64,000 nt of DNA from Chinchilla lanigera (GCF_000276665.1 NW_004955475.1:5310517-5374516), one strand, 5' to 3'; counted from the first letter of the stretch, positions 12,599 to 25,089 are shown. A program made the numbers and translations. Notes: generated by a model not told the origin, from the sequence alone.

Positions 12599-12965
12599 AA
12601 ATCCAAATTAAAACTTTATTGAGATACCATCTTACCCCTGAAAAGAATGACTATCATCAAAAAATCAAATAATAACAGATGCTGGTAAGGATATGGGGAA
12701 AAGGAACCCTTCTCCATTGTTGTTGGTAATGAGAAATTCCATTTGATCCAGTTATCCCCCTTCAAAGTATCTCCCCAAAAGAGTTAAGTGATCATATTAC
12801 AGGGACACCTGCATACCCATATTTATAGCAGCACAATGTATAATGGCTAGATCTTAGAAACAGCACATATGTCCGTGAATAGATGAATGGATAAAGAAAA
12901 TGGTATCTATACACAATGGAGTCACACTAGTACTTTAGAGGAAAGAAAGGTCATAATGCTTGCTT
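12599..12965 (+). mobile_element. LINE-1 segment in the opposite orientation (5' inversion of copy 2)
   Basis: GAAATCCAAATTAAAACTTT, ATTGAGATACCATCTTACCC and ATAGCAGCACAATGTATAAT are plus-strand LINE-1 ORF2-end/3'-UTR sequences. They abut the minus-strand copy 2, as expected from twin priming. Confidence 0.75.
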
Positions 12966-13364
12966 AATGTCAAAGCATGTTGAGTTAGATTTGCTAGTGC
13001 TCATACATTTTACCATTTTTCTTCTGGACTTGGTGCAAAGGTTGGAAAAGGGGGAAATTTGAACTCATGACCTTACTGGCCCTAGAATGAAACCGGAAGT
13101 TAGCTATTAGAGTTGCCCTTCTCATAATATAGGGCTGCGTTTTCCATGGAACCAGCTAACCTTCCTCTCTTCTGATTTACTTTGCCCAAGTCGTGCCCGG
13201 AGAAGTTCAGCTGGCTTGGGCAGTTGGTGTTAGCCAGTCTGTAGAAGGCTGTGTGGGCTCCAGTTGGTCTGGATTAGGATTGTGTACGTTTATTTATGTC
13301 TATGTCTGTACCTCTATCTCTGTCTCTATCTGTTTACGGGGGGGGGGTGTCACACTTTGTAGCA

Positions 13365-13445
13365 CAGACTCACATAGAACTCGTTATCCTGCTGCCTCAG
13401 CCTCCCAATTGCTGGGATTACAGGCATGTGCTACCCTGCCTAGCT
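13365..13445 (-). mobile_element. B1 remnant
   Basis: GCTGCCTCAGCCTCCCAATT and GCTGGGATTACAGGCATGTG are diagnostic for the B1/7SL family, minus strand. Confidence 0.75.
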
Positions 13446-14400
13446 GGGGTCAGTAGTTTTTGAGAGCTTTCGAAAGAGATTAGGACATCAGACAAAGGTT
13501 GAAAATTATATCTTTAGTGGCAGCTTTTCTTGTGACCTGTAAGAAAACTGAACTTGAGATCAAGAGGGGTCCTGTGCCTACGCCCACACAGCGTTGATAA
13601 AGCTGAGCTGAGACTTTGTTCAGGCCCATTTCTTTTCTGGTAGCTAGAGGTAAAGCTGGCCTTGACAGCCAAGTTGAACACCCTCTAAACTTGAGCAGAG
13701 GACATGAAGTGTATGTGCATTTCAGCCCTGATCCACAATGCTGGAGGAAGGGGTGGAGTTCAGAGTAGCTAACAAGACCCAAGGGAAAGGAGTAGCTCTC
13801 TTTAGAAAGCGAGTTCACTGTCTGAGCATGTACAGACCAGTAGTGGTGGCTGGGGAGGGTAAAACAGGATGGGAAGTGAGTAATGCCATGGGTGCCAAGA
13901 CATTCAGTTAGTGAAAACATTGCAGGCAGTTGGTGAGTAAGAGCCCATGGACCTGGTGACTTCACCTCTCAGCTCTATATGGAAGTGCTGGGCTGAGGCC
14001 CTGTCTTGTATCCAAAGCAGGATGCTTGAGAACTGAGGATTGCTTATTTTCTAATGCCTCCTTCAGCAGGGTGGCCTTTAAGCTGATTAGTGAGTGGACC
14101 CAGCCATACAGTAGCCTTTCATAGGGCCCAGCCATTCTTGCTCCTGCACCTTCAGAGTGCATCAAGGTCTGCTGCATGCCTGGCACTATATCACGGTGTG
14201 GCCACTGACTGTTTTCCCCTGGTTTGTAGGTAGTAGAAAAGGGGCTTTGTGTCCTGCCAAGGACACGTGAATGTGCTTAATGTGAAGAACAAACAGCATC
14301 GGGAGGACAATTTGAGTTTCTTTTGTCTCTCCATTCTCCAAAGAAAAATTTTCTTTGGGAGAAAAGGTAACTGGAAAGCCCCTTTGAAATAGTTATAGCA

Positions 14401-14512
14401 AGGGGCTGGGGATTTAGCTCAGCGGCAAAAGCGCCTGCCTGGCAAGCGCAAGGTCGTGAGTTCGGTTTCTGGTACCGGAGAAAAACCAAAAAAAAAAAAA
14501 AAAAAAAAAAAA
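14401..14512 (+). mobile_element. Young ID-like SINE, perfect 15-bp TSD
   Basis: A plus-strand copy starting GGGGCTGGGGATTTAGCTCA and ending GGTACCGGAGAAAAACC plus a long, nearly pure A tail. The duplication GAAATAGTTATAGCA is identical at 14386-14400 and 14513-14527. Tail and duplication integrity mean a recent insertion. Confidence 0.93.
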
Positions 14513-15016
14513 GAAATAGTTATAGCATTAGCTTAATCAATTTAAATACTATGGCTCCCTGTTAGATCCACACGCAATCTTTACACACAGATGTGAATGC
14601 ATACAGAGCAAAAAGGCATTGTTAAATAAAACAGTAATAGTTACTGCAAATTAGGTCTTGTGACCAATTGTACATGATTAAAATTACATTCCACGTTCAC
14701 ATCCACAGTACCTGTCCACCATTTGACATCTCAACCGAAGCACTACTCATGCTTTGAGAAGCAGAATATGAAGAGCCTAATAGTCCAGGTTTCAGACTGT
14801 CCAGATAGTCAGTCAGTGGGTTATCTGCCTTCCAGTATTTGGTCTAGCCTAGCCATTGGCAAGTTTGCTCGTGGGGCCTGTTTTTGTATGTATAGTAAAG
14901 ATAGGTTTTACACTTTAAAAAACATGATAAAGAAGAGAAAAGAAGACTATGTAACTGAGACCATTATGGCATGGGCCCGCAGAATTAGTGGGCCATAGGA
15001 AAACAACCCCATAGAC

Positions 15017-15210
15017 TAGTGGTGGTGAACCTATGGTGTACATGTTTCAGCAAGCATGTAGAGCCCTCTCTCTTGGCACACAAGCCAAGTTGCCTCAGCA
15101 GCTGAGCATCAGATATTCAGGTTTAATTGTAGTGTTGGCACTTTGTGAGAAATAAGTGGGCTTTGGGTTGCAGCTTGGGTACTCGATCTCTAAAAGGTTT
15201 GCCATCACTG
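15017..15210. mobile_element. Non-autonomous hAT DNA transposon with 8-bp TSD
   Basis: Terminal inverted repeats TAGTGGTGGTGAACC and GGTTTGCCATCACTG bound a 194-bp element. CCATAGAC at 15009-15016 and CCCTAGAC at 15211-15218 are an 8-bp duplication with one mismatch, as expected of hAT elements. It resembles the rodent URR1 family from memory. No transposase fits in it. Confidence 0.8.
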
Positions 15211-15261
15211 CCCTAGACTATGCTTTGAACTACCAATTTATTGTATACCCACTTTTTAAAA

Positions 15262-15387
15262 AAAATTTTTTGAGACAACGTCTTGCTATGTTGCCCAGGC
15301 TGGCCTTAAACTGCTGGCTCAGGCAATCTTCCTGTCTCAGCCTCTTAAGTCACTGGGATGATGGGCACATGGTGCCATGCTGGCTTA
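15262..15387 (-). mobile_element. B1 SINE
   Basis: TTTTTTGAGACAACGTCTTG, GCCCAGGCTGGCCTTAAACT and a tail of CAGCCTC-type sequence give a nearly full minus-strand B1. Confidence 0.8.
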
Positions 15388-16679
15388 TACTCAGGTTTAT
15401 ATTCACCTGTATAGTCACCTCTTTGCTGAGCCCAGTATGTTGTAGGCCTTTGAAGTCTTATTTATGATTACAGTGCTTGTTGCAAATCATAAATCTCTTC
15501 CATGCTGATTACCAAATTACTGAGCCACTCTGTTTCCTACTGCTGTACACTTGAGATCATAGTTACTTGGGGTATCCTTCCTGGAGTGGAAAGCACTAGA
15601 TAAACGAAACTTTCTTCTAGTTCACTATCCTACGCAAAACTTTGCTTTTCATTCCAGATGGCCCCAAATCTGATAAGTGTGCAGCTGCTGTTCATAGTAA
15701 TTAGGGAAATTTGAAAACAAAAACATAAAATCCAAAGCTGTATTCAGTAGGAGATTCTAGAACGGGGGCCAGCTGTGCCTGTTCTTTCCCCCACACTCCA
15801 TCCCTGGCTTTGTTGAGCCTCCTAAAATCAAACCTAGCTCTTTGAGATGGTGCCTCCATTGTGTTATTGTGGAAATACAGTTAAACAGAGAGAATCCTGG
15901 ATACTTTCGGCGGAAAACAGTGAAACTGTTTAGAGTTGTGAGAGTTGTAATACAGTGTGGCTCTGGTGGTAGGCTTAGCATCCAGGGAAGCTTTCCCAGG
16001 CAGTTCCATCTGTAGTCTTTTTACCTGTTGCACCCTATTAGCTGTTGTACGTTTATGTGGGGGCACGCGTGTTTGGACGCTCATACTACTCCAAGTCTTT
16101 CTAAACCTGGGAGTGACCTTGGAGTGGAAGGCGTATGGGCCAAGGCTAAATTACTCTCCTTCAAGGGTCAGGGTTGTAAGAGGAGCTCCAGGCCTGCTCT
16201 GGAACGCGTTCTTTTCTTGGTACTGCTATGACAGCCTTTCTCATACATAGGTACAATTGTAGATGCCCAACCAGGTATAGGCTACTAGGTCTGGGGGACA
16301 CCATCACTAGGCTTCCTAACCTGGAGTAACCCATGGGGCACAAAGGGGTAAGCCATACTTATCAAGGCTGCTTCTTCCCACCCTGTTCCTAGTACTTCCA
16401 AAGCCTAGTGACTCTACCCTCAGTAGTTGAGTAGATGTGAAAATTATGCAAAGATGCTTCTGCCCCTTAAGCACTGAAGCTATTTGTAGGTAGTCGGTGA
16501 GATTACAATCAATGGTGACCATCTCAAGTAGAGTCACCTTAGTTTTTCCCATGACTTTTTGGGGACTAGTGTCTGGTTAGCATTTCCAAAGGTGATTTAA
16601 GAGAAGGAGGGTAAGTAGCCATAAGAAAAAGAAGTGGGCTTATAATTATAGTATTTTTTCAACCTTCAACCATTAGTTA

Positions 16680-16875
16680 TACTTGCATGACCTTAGGTAA
16701 GGCGTTTTACCATCTCTGACTCTTAGATTTTCCTTTAAGTGGAGACAAGTAATGTTGCCCACTTCCCTGAGGTTATGAGAGAATCAAAGAGCTTAAGAGT
16801 GTGAGAGTATACCTAGCAGAATACATGAAATATTGAAGATGCCTGATAAATGTCTTATTTCCCTAAATCTCTTTC
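16680..16875 (+). mobile_element. MIR SINE
   Basis: TGCATGACCTTAGGTAAGGC, CATCTCTGACTCTTAGATTT and GGTTATGAGAGAATCAAAGA follow MIR. Confidence 0.65.
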
Positions 16876-16989
16876 ATCACATTTTTTCCTTTAAGTATTT
16901 AAGATCAAAGAATTTTAGGACCCTCTTAGGCTCTATCACTAATTTGTAGTGGGCCCCCTAATCTGTTCTAGCTCTGTATGATTTTATCT

Positions 16990-17147
16990 TTTTATTTCTT
17001 TGAAATGGAGCCTTGCTATGTAGTCACAGACTATGTGTTCTTGAACTCACTATGTAACCAAGGCTGGTCTCAAACTCTTCATCTGCCTGCCTCTACCTCT
17101 GCCTCCAAGTGTTGGAATTTATAGATATGTGACTCCACACCAGCATG
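16990..17147 (-). mobile_element. B1 SINE, minus strand
   Basis: It reads GAAATGGAGCCTTGCTATGT, TGAACTCACTATGTAACCAA and CAAGGCTGGTCTCAAACTCT, a B1 with an internal repeat typical of the family. Confidence 0.75.
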
Positions 17148-18310
17148 AAATTTTTAATAGATGAAAAAAGTAATACTTGAAACAGTGATACCCATGATTG
17201 ATCTAGTTGGTGGTGAACTCACCATGCCTTCTGCTGCCGTGTCTTGGGTGGAGGTGAGCGATTGATTTGAGAATCCTTGTGGGTGTGTCTGTTGCTTTGT
17301 AAAGGGGAACTCACGTTCTGGGGAGCTTTGAAAGTCCCAAGGCATGAGGCAGTGAAGAAAAAAGAGAAGAAATGTATGAGACCCAGGGTATAAAAGGTGG
17401 TTTTGGAGTGGGAAGAACAGAGGATGTGCAGAGGAGAAAATGATTAAAGGAACCCTTACTCAAGAGGACAAAAGTTTGTGAAATCAGTGGGTCCCTGGCC
17501 TTTTGCAGAACCCTTGCAGCGGTGGCTGGGGCCTACTGCAGGCCCTTACGGTGTGGGTAGCTTTCACTTCCTCTTTGTGTGTATGTGGGGTGGGGAAGGA
17601 GGTGCAGGTGCAGGGGGATCGTATTCTGGTTGCCCCTTCGGGTCTATCTGTAGGTGAACAGGTATGGCTTGAAGCATGTTGTAGTGGACTCCCTCAGTTC
17701 TGGATATTGGCTCCCATAATGACTATGGGAGCTGAGGCAAGGAGTGCTCATTAAACAAAGCTCATGCCTTTGAGCTGTGGGTTGTGGGAATAGTCAGCTT
17801 CCTACCTGCATCTTGTACCTAGCCAGTTTGTCTGGCTTTGTCTTCAGGGATTTCTGTTTCTGCCTGTGGTATACATTTCTCTAAAAGCTGATGAGCTGGA
17901 ACCTAACACCAACTTGGTGAGAAGGTTTATAATTTATTTTTTCTTTGGATAGATTCTGGAAAGAAGGTCAGGAAGCTGGAAAAGGAGGTCTTAGTCATTA
18001 ATTTCATGCTTTTGGGAGAGTATTCACTGGCTATAGGTTTTTCTGTGGCATTTGATAGTCACGCATTGTTTCTTGCCTTATGTCTTTGTACATGCCGTGT
18101 CTCTATCCAGGACACCACAGGAACTTTTTTTCCCTTTAACCTTTTTTCAATGACAGTTTTATTTATCCTTCGGGACACATTAGCTCTTTTTTTTTTTTTT
18201 TTTTCCACATTAGCTCTTTCTCTTGAAATCTGCTTTCTCATCTCCTTTGTTTTCCCACTCACTTTCCCGTTATGGTCTTGGTGTCCCGTCTTTGTGTTGC
18301 CACAGTTGCT

Positions 18311-18313
<3 letters not shown>

Positions 18314-18344
<31 letters not shown>

Positions 18345-18429
18345 TTTTTTCTCCGGTACCGGGAACCGAACTCATGACCTTGCGCTTGCCAGGCAGGCGC
18401 TTTTGCCGCTGAGCTAAATCCCCAGCCCC
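18314..18429 (-). mobile_element. ID-like SINE with long A tail
   Basis: A minus-strand copy with a tail of about 30 T. AGTTGCTTCTT occurs at 18304-18314 and again at 18430-18440, so the duplication is at least 11 bp. Confidence 0.9.
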
Positions 18430-18531
18430 AGTTGCTTCTTATTGTCTGTATCACTGCCTGTGCTGTATGGAGTGGAATTACTCATTTACATATCTACAAG
18501 TTACCTTCCTCCAACAAAAGTTCATCTCAAT

Positions 18532-18562
18532 CTATCTCTGTCTCTGTCTTTGTCCCTGTCTC

Positions 18563-18619
<57 letters not shown>
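18532..18619. repeat. (TCTG)n (CT)n (CA)n compound microsatellite
   Basis: TCTGTCTGTCTGTCTG, then CTCTCT, then CACACACA in sequence. Confidence 0.95.
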
Positions 18620-18620
<1 letters not shown>

Positions 18621-18864
18621 GAGTCATCTTGAGGCCTGGTCTATCCCGAGTGTCTGATAACTTGATAGTATATAGAACCAATATGTGTGTATATGTTTGT
18701 GTTTCAATGTGGGTTTTCTTTGAAACATCTGAAGTAGGTAAAAGGTGGATTTATTTGCTATTCCAATTTAATAACAAGAAACATTAGTACAATTTTAGTT
18801 TTTTTTTTTCTTTTTGCATTATAGAATAATGTAGGTTGTCTGGGCCAGTAGAGAAGCTTTTGTG

Positions 18865-19217
18865 TACAGTAAATGCCCGACTTCCAAACGAGTTCTGTTC
18901 TGGGAGAACGTTTGTAAATTGAATTCTTTTGTAAGTCTGCCAAAGTGAGTCTTATACTCCTTTGACACAGATATACAATATATATATATTACTTTGCTCT
19001 TCCTAGCAGTCCCCTCCATATCACAACTGCTTTTCTACTTTCGAATATCCTGGGCTCTGATTAAACACTGTACTATAGTACACTATCACACACAGCAGCG
19101 CAGCTACATAAGCTACTTCCACTATTTGTTCAGCTCTATGAATGTTCCTAAGGCAAGGTCTGTCTGTATGTGTGAAAATTCACATGTTGAATGTTTATAA
19201 ATTGGGGACTTACTGTA
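18865..19217. mobile_element. DNA transposon fossil with TACAGTAA termini
   Basis: TACAGTAAATGCCCGACTT on the left is the inverse of AATTGGGGACTTACTGTA on the right with few mismatches. About 350 bp, no transposase. It is probably a Tc/mariner-type (Tigger-like) remnant; the family name is uncertain. Confidence 0.7.
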
Positions 19218-21327
19218 ATTTCTGTAGAGATTCTGATTCTGATTGGGCTTTTCCTGAAGCTTTCTGAAGAAACCAAACCAAATTTGGGATGATGGAAAGA
19301 AAGGTTCATGGTCTACCCAAAGAACTGACCTGTGTCTGCATGGGGTGTGGTGAGCTAGGTGGGTTCATGTGTGCTCACCTCAGCATTAGGGAGTACAAAT
19401 GTGTGTGTTTGTGGTGTGAGGGTGCTAAAAACTCTGGTATTGTTGCTGGATAGGTTAAATAGTTTTTACTGTCTTCGGTAAATTGGTAGCAGAGTTTGTG
19501 GTCTGGAGGGCAAGATGTGGCTTTATCAACTCAAATAATAAAAGGAAGAAAAAGAAAGAAAGAAAAGCCAGCTTTTAGAGAAGTTATAGCAAGTTATGTA
19601 GAGACAAAAACTAGTAAGTTGGATGCTATGTAGTCTCTTACCTCCCTCCTGAGGGAATTTTCCAAGCAATCATAGATCCGCAGAGGCTGAAGGCGTTATT
19701 TGTGCTATCTGTATTGTATCTCTGCCTCCAGGATGGTGGTCATGATAAAAATGAAGGCTGTAATCCAGGGGCTATAAAGAGACACTAGCAGCAAATCAGC
19801 CTTCAGCACGTCCACTGGAGGTAGGTATTTTTGACAGTCTGTGTTTTCTTAAGGCCTATGTGATACACCTTGTCCCTTGAGTCAGGCGAGTGTTGGGTTG
19901 GGCTGCCAGATTGTGTAAAGAGCTGTAGGCTTCCAGTTTAGGGATGGTGAACCCGAGTCCTTCTTACAAGCTCAGCGAAGGATTATACCACAGTAAAAGG
20001 TCTGCTCTTAATGAGGCAATGTTCAGGAATAGCATCTGCCTTCTGCTTTCTCATGTTAGATGAATGAGGCGATCTTCCATGAATATTTAGATGGAATGTT
20101 CAGCTACATTCTTTGCTGTGTTTACAATCTGGGAAAGGAACACAAGTGGGGGAGCTAGGGAGTAAGCTGGTTAAAAAGGAGTGAAGAGAGATTCAGCAGT
20201 GACTGGGCCTGTGGTATCCTGCCCCTTCTTTGAGTTTGTTGGAGGACCTGGCCCTATAGGTTTGAAGCCATTTTATTTTTCCAAGTGGCCAAAGCCACTG
20301 CAGGCCCATTAAATCATGCTGTGTTAGCAGAAACACCGATACTAGCATCTAAAACCCGTGTGTAGGCAGACTTGAGTGACATTTGAGAGCTTCTTTTAAA
20401 ATATAGTTTTATTGTAGTTTTGCGTCATCTGGTTCATTAAGTAAGGGAGAACACTGGCATGTTCTCTTCCAGTGTCCAAATGTAGAAGAAATGCAGAAGT
20501 GTTTCCAGAAAATTCATTTTCCCAGAAGTACTTTGTCCTATCACCCTCTTTCTGTAGGAATGGATCCCAATGTGAATGATGCTACCAGTGCTAGCTAGTC
20601 ATCCTTCCTGTCTCCCATCTGGGAAACTGTGAGATTAATTCTAGATCACTCAGCCTGATCAGACAGAGAACACCAGCTCCCTACTCAGTCAACCAAAGCC
20701 TCCAGTGAGAGGAAGTTTGCTAATGACATTATCTTTCCCCAGGCAACCACGTGTTCTCTGAGAACAGGATGTGGGAAGGGCTGGGTCCCAGTCACAGGGT
20801 ATGGGGCGGTGCGGGAAAGTAGAGTGTTGGTGCCTGCCTCCTTGGCTTTGAGAGGCTCAGAGGAGCCCCTTTTTTCTTAAGTGTTCACTCATGTGTACGC
20901 CCCTGCCACTGGCATGTCTGTATTCTTACCCCAGGAAGACTGTACTTGAGAAATATATCTGTATGAAGCCCAGCTCTTTGACCTGCAGGAGCTCAGTGGC
21001 ATGGAATGGGTGATTTGAGGGCTACTCCCTGTACCAGCCTATGCCTTGTGAGTCCTGCAGCCATAGGACATTTGGGCCAAGCATTTTTTGTTGAGGTGGA
21101 CCCCAGGAGACAATGGGGCAGCTTTGCTGCTCTTCCTCTGCGCCTTAAGTGGTTGCTTCCCCCAGATGGCTCCTTACCACACTGAGGTGATTTGCATGTT
21201 CTGTTTCCTTTTAGGCCCCAACTTCTTCCTACCCCCACTGCTTTTGCTGGGGACCTTTGGAGATGTGTTGCCTGGGGTGGGGAAAAGAGGATGTAGCTAG
21301 CTTCCTGTCTAAGAAAGGGTGGGGCAC

Positions 21328-21359
21328 CTGCCTTCCTGCCTGCCTGCCTGCCTGCCTGC
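21328..21359. repeat. (TGCC)n microsatellite
   Basis: CCTGCC units repeated as TGCC five times. Confidence 0.9.
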
Positions 21360-22509
21360 TCACCCGGCTGCCATTCACCCAGTGCTTGAGGAACTGGCTG
21401 AAGAGTTCATTTCAGAGTCACCAGAGGATGAGGGGAATCTGGGGTGTAGGGATGAGGCTTTGCTCATGCTGACCGCTCTGCACAGTGGGGATGGCTAGGC
21501 CCCCTTTTGCTGGAGTCACAGTGCTAAAAACATTTTTAGAAGCCAGCTAGTCTACTACCTCATGTTATAGGTGGGGGAACAGAGGGCCTAGAGAGTCTTA
21601 GAGTTCCCATAAAGAATCAGTGGCAGAGCTAAGTGAGTGGAATTCTAGGTCAGACCTGGGATTCTCTCTCTCTCTCTCCAAGCTGCTAATCTAATGGGTT
21701 GCAGACTCTTTGGCTAAGCTGCCTGCAAAACTGTAGCCCATATTCAACCAGAACAGCTTTTTTTTTTATGTACTTCATATTTTGAAGTTTTGTACAATTT
21801 TCTATTTGTGAGGGTAATGAGGCACAAAGCTGCTAAAATGTAAAAATATCAGAAGCCGCTAAGTAAGCCACCAGTATAGTTGAGGCATTCAGACCTGGAG
21901 GGAGAGGAAAATGTCATAAGGTTACTAGGACCAGACCCAATCTCTGGATGAACATTCTTGGGTAGTTGGTCCCAGCCAGTTGTGTGGCTGCCTCTGTCAC
22001 GAGCAGGACTACCCCTCCCATGTGCTGCCTTGTTCTTTTCCCACCTCAAGGAGAACCCCTCTTACAGTACCCTAAGATAAGGGTGGAGGTCAGAGGCCAC
22101 TAGATTGCTCGGATGAAGTTAACGATAATGGGCAAGACTTTGGAAGAATCCTCTGTGACCTTAAATGAGAAACTTGGAAGGGCAAACAATAGTATATTGA
22201 TAGTTGAGGAGACCTGGATTCTGGTATTGTTTCCGTGGTCAAGTAAGTTGTTTGTTTCATTTTGTTTTGTTTTTCTACCTCACTGAGACTGTTTCTCCCT
22301 TCTGTAAAATGGTGCTTGTCTCTGCCTTGCCATTGATATGGAGTTGAACCCTGTGAGAGAATATGTGTAGGCAAGTGTCTTTTACACAGGAGAGGACTGC
22401 ACACAGGGTGATAGGATGATTATTGTATACAGGTAGGTCAGAGACTTGGGAAAAATTTGGCTTGATACTGAGGTTGCAGGAGAAGGAAGCTAAAATTGAC
22501 CAAACATTT

Positions 22510-22640
22510 ACTATAAACCAACTACTTTCCTGTAAGTAGTGGAGATAATGCTGTCCTCACAACAGTCCCATGAGGTAGGCATTATTATTCTCATTTTATT
22601 TATAGGGAAACTGAAGCTTCCATTCTAGGGGATTATAATG
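22510..22640 (-). mobile_element. MIR/L2-like remnant
   Basis: ATGAGGTAGGCATTATTATT followed by TATAGGGAAACTGAAGCTTC, minus strand. Confidence 0.6.
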
Positions 22641-22954
22641 TCTCAGGGTCTCACGTTAGAGCCCTTGGTCTCTGTCAGGTATTTATGAAGAACCGTTAAC
22701 AATGCGCTGTAGTTTCTACTGGGCCTTTCCAGACCACTCCCTGACCCATCCCAGCCTCTCTGTGTGGGGATGAGGATATCTCTTACTGCTTTTATGGGTC
22801 AGGTCTGCATTCTTAACCTTCAGCTTTCCTTGGTGATATACCAGGCACAGTTAGGTACCGTTTTATCTTTTAAGTGATGAGAAGCCCTTTGGGTCAGCTA
22901 CTTTTTGGCTGACAGGAGGAGCCTCCTGCTACCCTGAAGTGCTGGTGAGGAAAG

Positions 22955-23085
22955 CCAGGGATTTGTAGCTAGCCAGAGAGACCTGGCGTTTGGTCATTAG
23001 CTGAAAGATGGTTGCTTCCCTTCTCTGGAACTCAGTTTCTTCATTTGCAAAATGGGTTTAAGGATGTTTATTTGGATGTGTTTCA
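22955..23085 (+). mobile_element. MIR remnant
   Basis: CTCTGGAACTCAGTTTCTTC and TTTGCAAAATGGGTTTAAGG match the end of the MIR core. Confidence 0.6.
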
Positions 23086-23607
23086 TGTGTGATGCTGTGG
23101 CTGTAAATTTTTGAATTAACTATCTGATAAAGTCATTTGTACTGTTTGGCAGTTCCCATTGTAAAAAAACATTCCCACTATGTTCAATATCACGCTAATA
23201 ACATAAAGCCCTTGATGGAGAAGTTGGGAAGAAATATGCACGATCATCTCTAGTGTAACCTAGTTCCAGTGTACCATTGCTATCACACTTATCTTAAACT
23301 CGCTTCCTCCCCTCTCCAACCTGTGTAAATGAAGCATTCTCTCACCATGCCTCTTCTTAAGTTCCTAGGGCATCCAGGGACATCGTTTAAGGTCTGCTCC
23401 TTTACTGACAGTTCTCCCAGGAAAGTGAAAGAGGAGGTGTGTCCAACCTGTGGCCTGTTATTTTTTTAAATCCACATTTTTTTTTGAGTGGAGAGGAATT
23501 AGCTTGGGCCACATATAAAATATATATATAGTTAATGTATATAAGTAATAAAACTTCTTTTTAATTTTTTAAATTATAACTGTTTAAAAGAGGTTGCTTC
23601 AGTGTTT

Positions 23608-23812
23608 AAAAGGCTGAGAAGTCATCTGGGAATGGCATGCCTGTAACCCTAGCAATCTGGGAACCTGAGGCGGAAGGATAACAAGTTCCAGTCCAGCCTG
23701 GGCAACTTACTAACTTAGTTAAACCCTGTCTCAATGAAAAACAAAAAAAAGAGGGCTGGAGATGTAGCTCAGTGTTAAGGTCCTCTGAGTTCAATCCTCA
23801 GTATGGAAAAAA
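23608..23812 (+). mobile_element. B1+ID dimeric SINE
   Basis: A B1 half with GCCTGTAACCCTAGCAATCT and CAGCCTGGGCAACTTACTAA, an A-rich joint, then an ID half with GGGCTGGAGATGTAGCTCAG. Confidence 0.8.
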
Positions 23813-24717
23813 AGGCAGAGGACTCTGATTGGGGCACTAATTGATGAATTTTGATCAATATATGTTGGCTGATGAGGTATACGCACCAGCCGTTTCCTCC
23901 TTCTGTCTGGTTCTTGATTAGATAGGAACGTGGTTGAACATCTTGGACAATGACCCAAAAGTTTGGTGCAATTAGCTTTCAGATTGGAATGGCAAAGTCT
24001 CTGCTCCTTCATGCCTACAGAGCCAGCTCTGCTGGGTACCAACCTCAAGGTCCCAATCTTGGGGATCTCTGGGCTGGAAGCATTTTGAAGGGCTATGCTT
24101 CTGCTTATATGCTCTCATCTCACCTGCTTCTGTACTCCAGGCTGTTTCTTTAAATTTGCCAGACAGTAAGAATCACCTGAGGTAGTTGTTGAACTATGAA
24201 TTCCCAAGTCCTTCCTCTGGAGAGTGAGCCTGGGATGGAGGGGTCCAAGAATCTGAACTTTTGACAGGTGCCTCAAAGGATTCTTACAATCAGTTAAATC
24301 TGGGAAACCCCTCATTAGCACCCCACAACAGGTGGGCATCGTTTTTCCATTTTATAAGTGGGATGTGAGATTTGAGAGCTCATGGCCTGTTATTGATGGA
24401 GCTGGATCTTGATTTTGAGAACATAAAGCCACATTCCTCTTACTGCAGAGATACTATTTTAGTGCACAGTAGTGTCTGTGGTGGTGATTAGTGATGATTA
24501 CTGGTAGGGAGGAGCAGGTGTAATCCTTGAGCGACTTTACAAACAAGGAGACCAGGGTGCAGAGGGATTTAGGGGTGGTAGCACCACTGATTACATTGTT
24601 GAGTGTTTTGTGGGTGTGGATTATATTCACCCTGGAGAACCATTTACACTGCCCAACAGCCCTGATGTTGTTGTAGTTGCTCTTACTTGCTGTTTCTTTT
24701 CGGTCAGAGAGTCTAGC

Positions 24718-24754
<37 letters not shown>

Positions 24755-24757
<3 letters not shown>

Positions 24758-24952
24758 TGGACAGTACTGGAGATTGAACCCAGAGCCTTCATACTGAGCT
24801 ACATCCCAAGCAAGCCCTTTTTGATTTTTTATTTTGAAAAGAGATAGGTGGCTATATTGCTCAGTCTGGTCTCAAACTTGCACTCTTCCTGCCTCATCCT
24901 CCCAGAGTGCTGGGATCACAGGAATGTGCTGCCATACCTGACTTCCTTCTAG
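24755..24952 (-). mobile_element. B1+ID dimeric SINE, minus strand
   Basis: The ID half (AGTACTGGAGATTGAACCCA) is followed by the B1 half (CTCCCAGAGTGCTGGGATCA) on the plus strand, so the element reads on the minus strand. An (ATT)n array at 24719-24758 sits at its ID-side end and probably grew from the tail. Confidence 0.75.
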
Positions 24953-24990
24953 CCATTTTAGCATTAGTTCATGAGAGATTCATTGGTTCA

Positions 24991-25034
24991 GGAAGCTATA
25001 ATCTACAATTATAGATTATAATCTATAATCTTCC
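24991..25034. repeat. A+T-rich palindromic segment
   Basis: GGAAG at the left and CTTCC at the right enclose TATAATCTA / TAGATTATA type inverted repeats. Confidence 0.75.
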
Positions 25035-25089
25035 AAATCTGACTGGTCTTTGAAATTATATGAATCTGTGGACTTCTGATGGGTAGGCC

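Larger units (their letters stand above)
12966..24718 (+). other. MSN: MSN intron 1, part b: no gene found
   Basis: B1 remnants (13365, 15262, 16990), two ID-like SINEs (14401, 18314), a hAT transposon (15017), another inverted-repeat DNA element (18865), a B1+ID dimer (23608) and MIR fragments lie in otherwise unassigned intron. The stretch 19220-23400 has few recognisable repeats apart from MIR pieces and a (TGCC)n run, and would be the first place to look for conserved regulatory DNA. Confidence 0.7.

Noticed and set aside
13193..13965. Two adjacent frames of 87 (+) and 161 (-) codons in intron 1
   Set aside because: They have no recognisable domain, one passes through a B1 remnant, and no splice or poly(A) context supports them. 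The minus-strand one was considered and judged as a chance frame.
14401..14480. A possible tRNA-Ala gene
   Set aside because: It is a SINE: the sequence has the tRNA-related head but a GGTACC-A tail, target-site duplications and many dispersed copies, and would not fold into a normal tRNA.
18006..18657. Several overlapping frames of about 65-130 codons with Phe, Leu or Lys runs
   Set aside because: They read through poly(T)/poly(A) of a SINE and the TCTG/CT/CA microsatellite.
24454..24792. Open frame with an isoleucine run
   Set aside because: The run is the (ATT)n microsatellite read in one frame.
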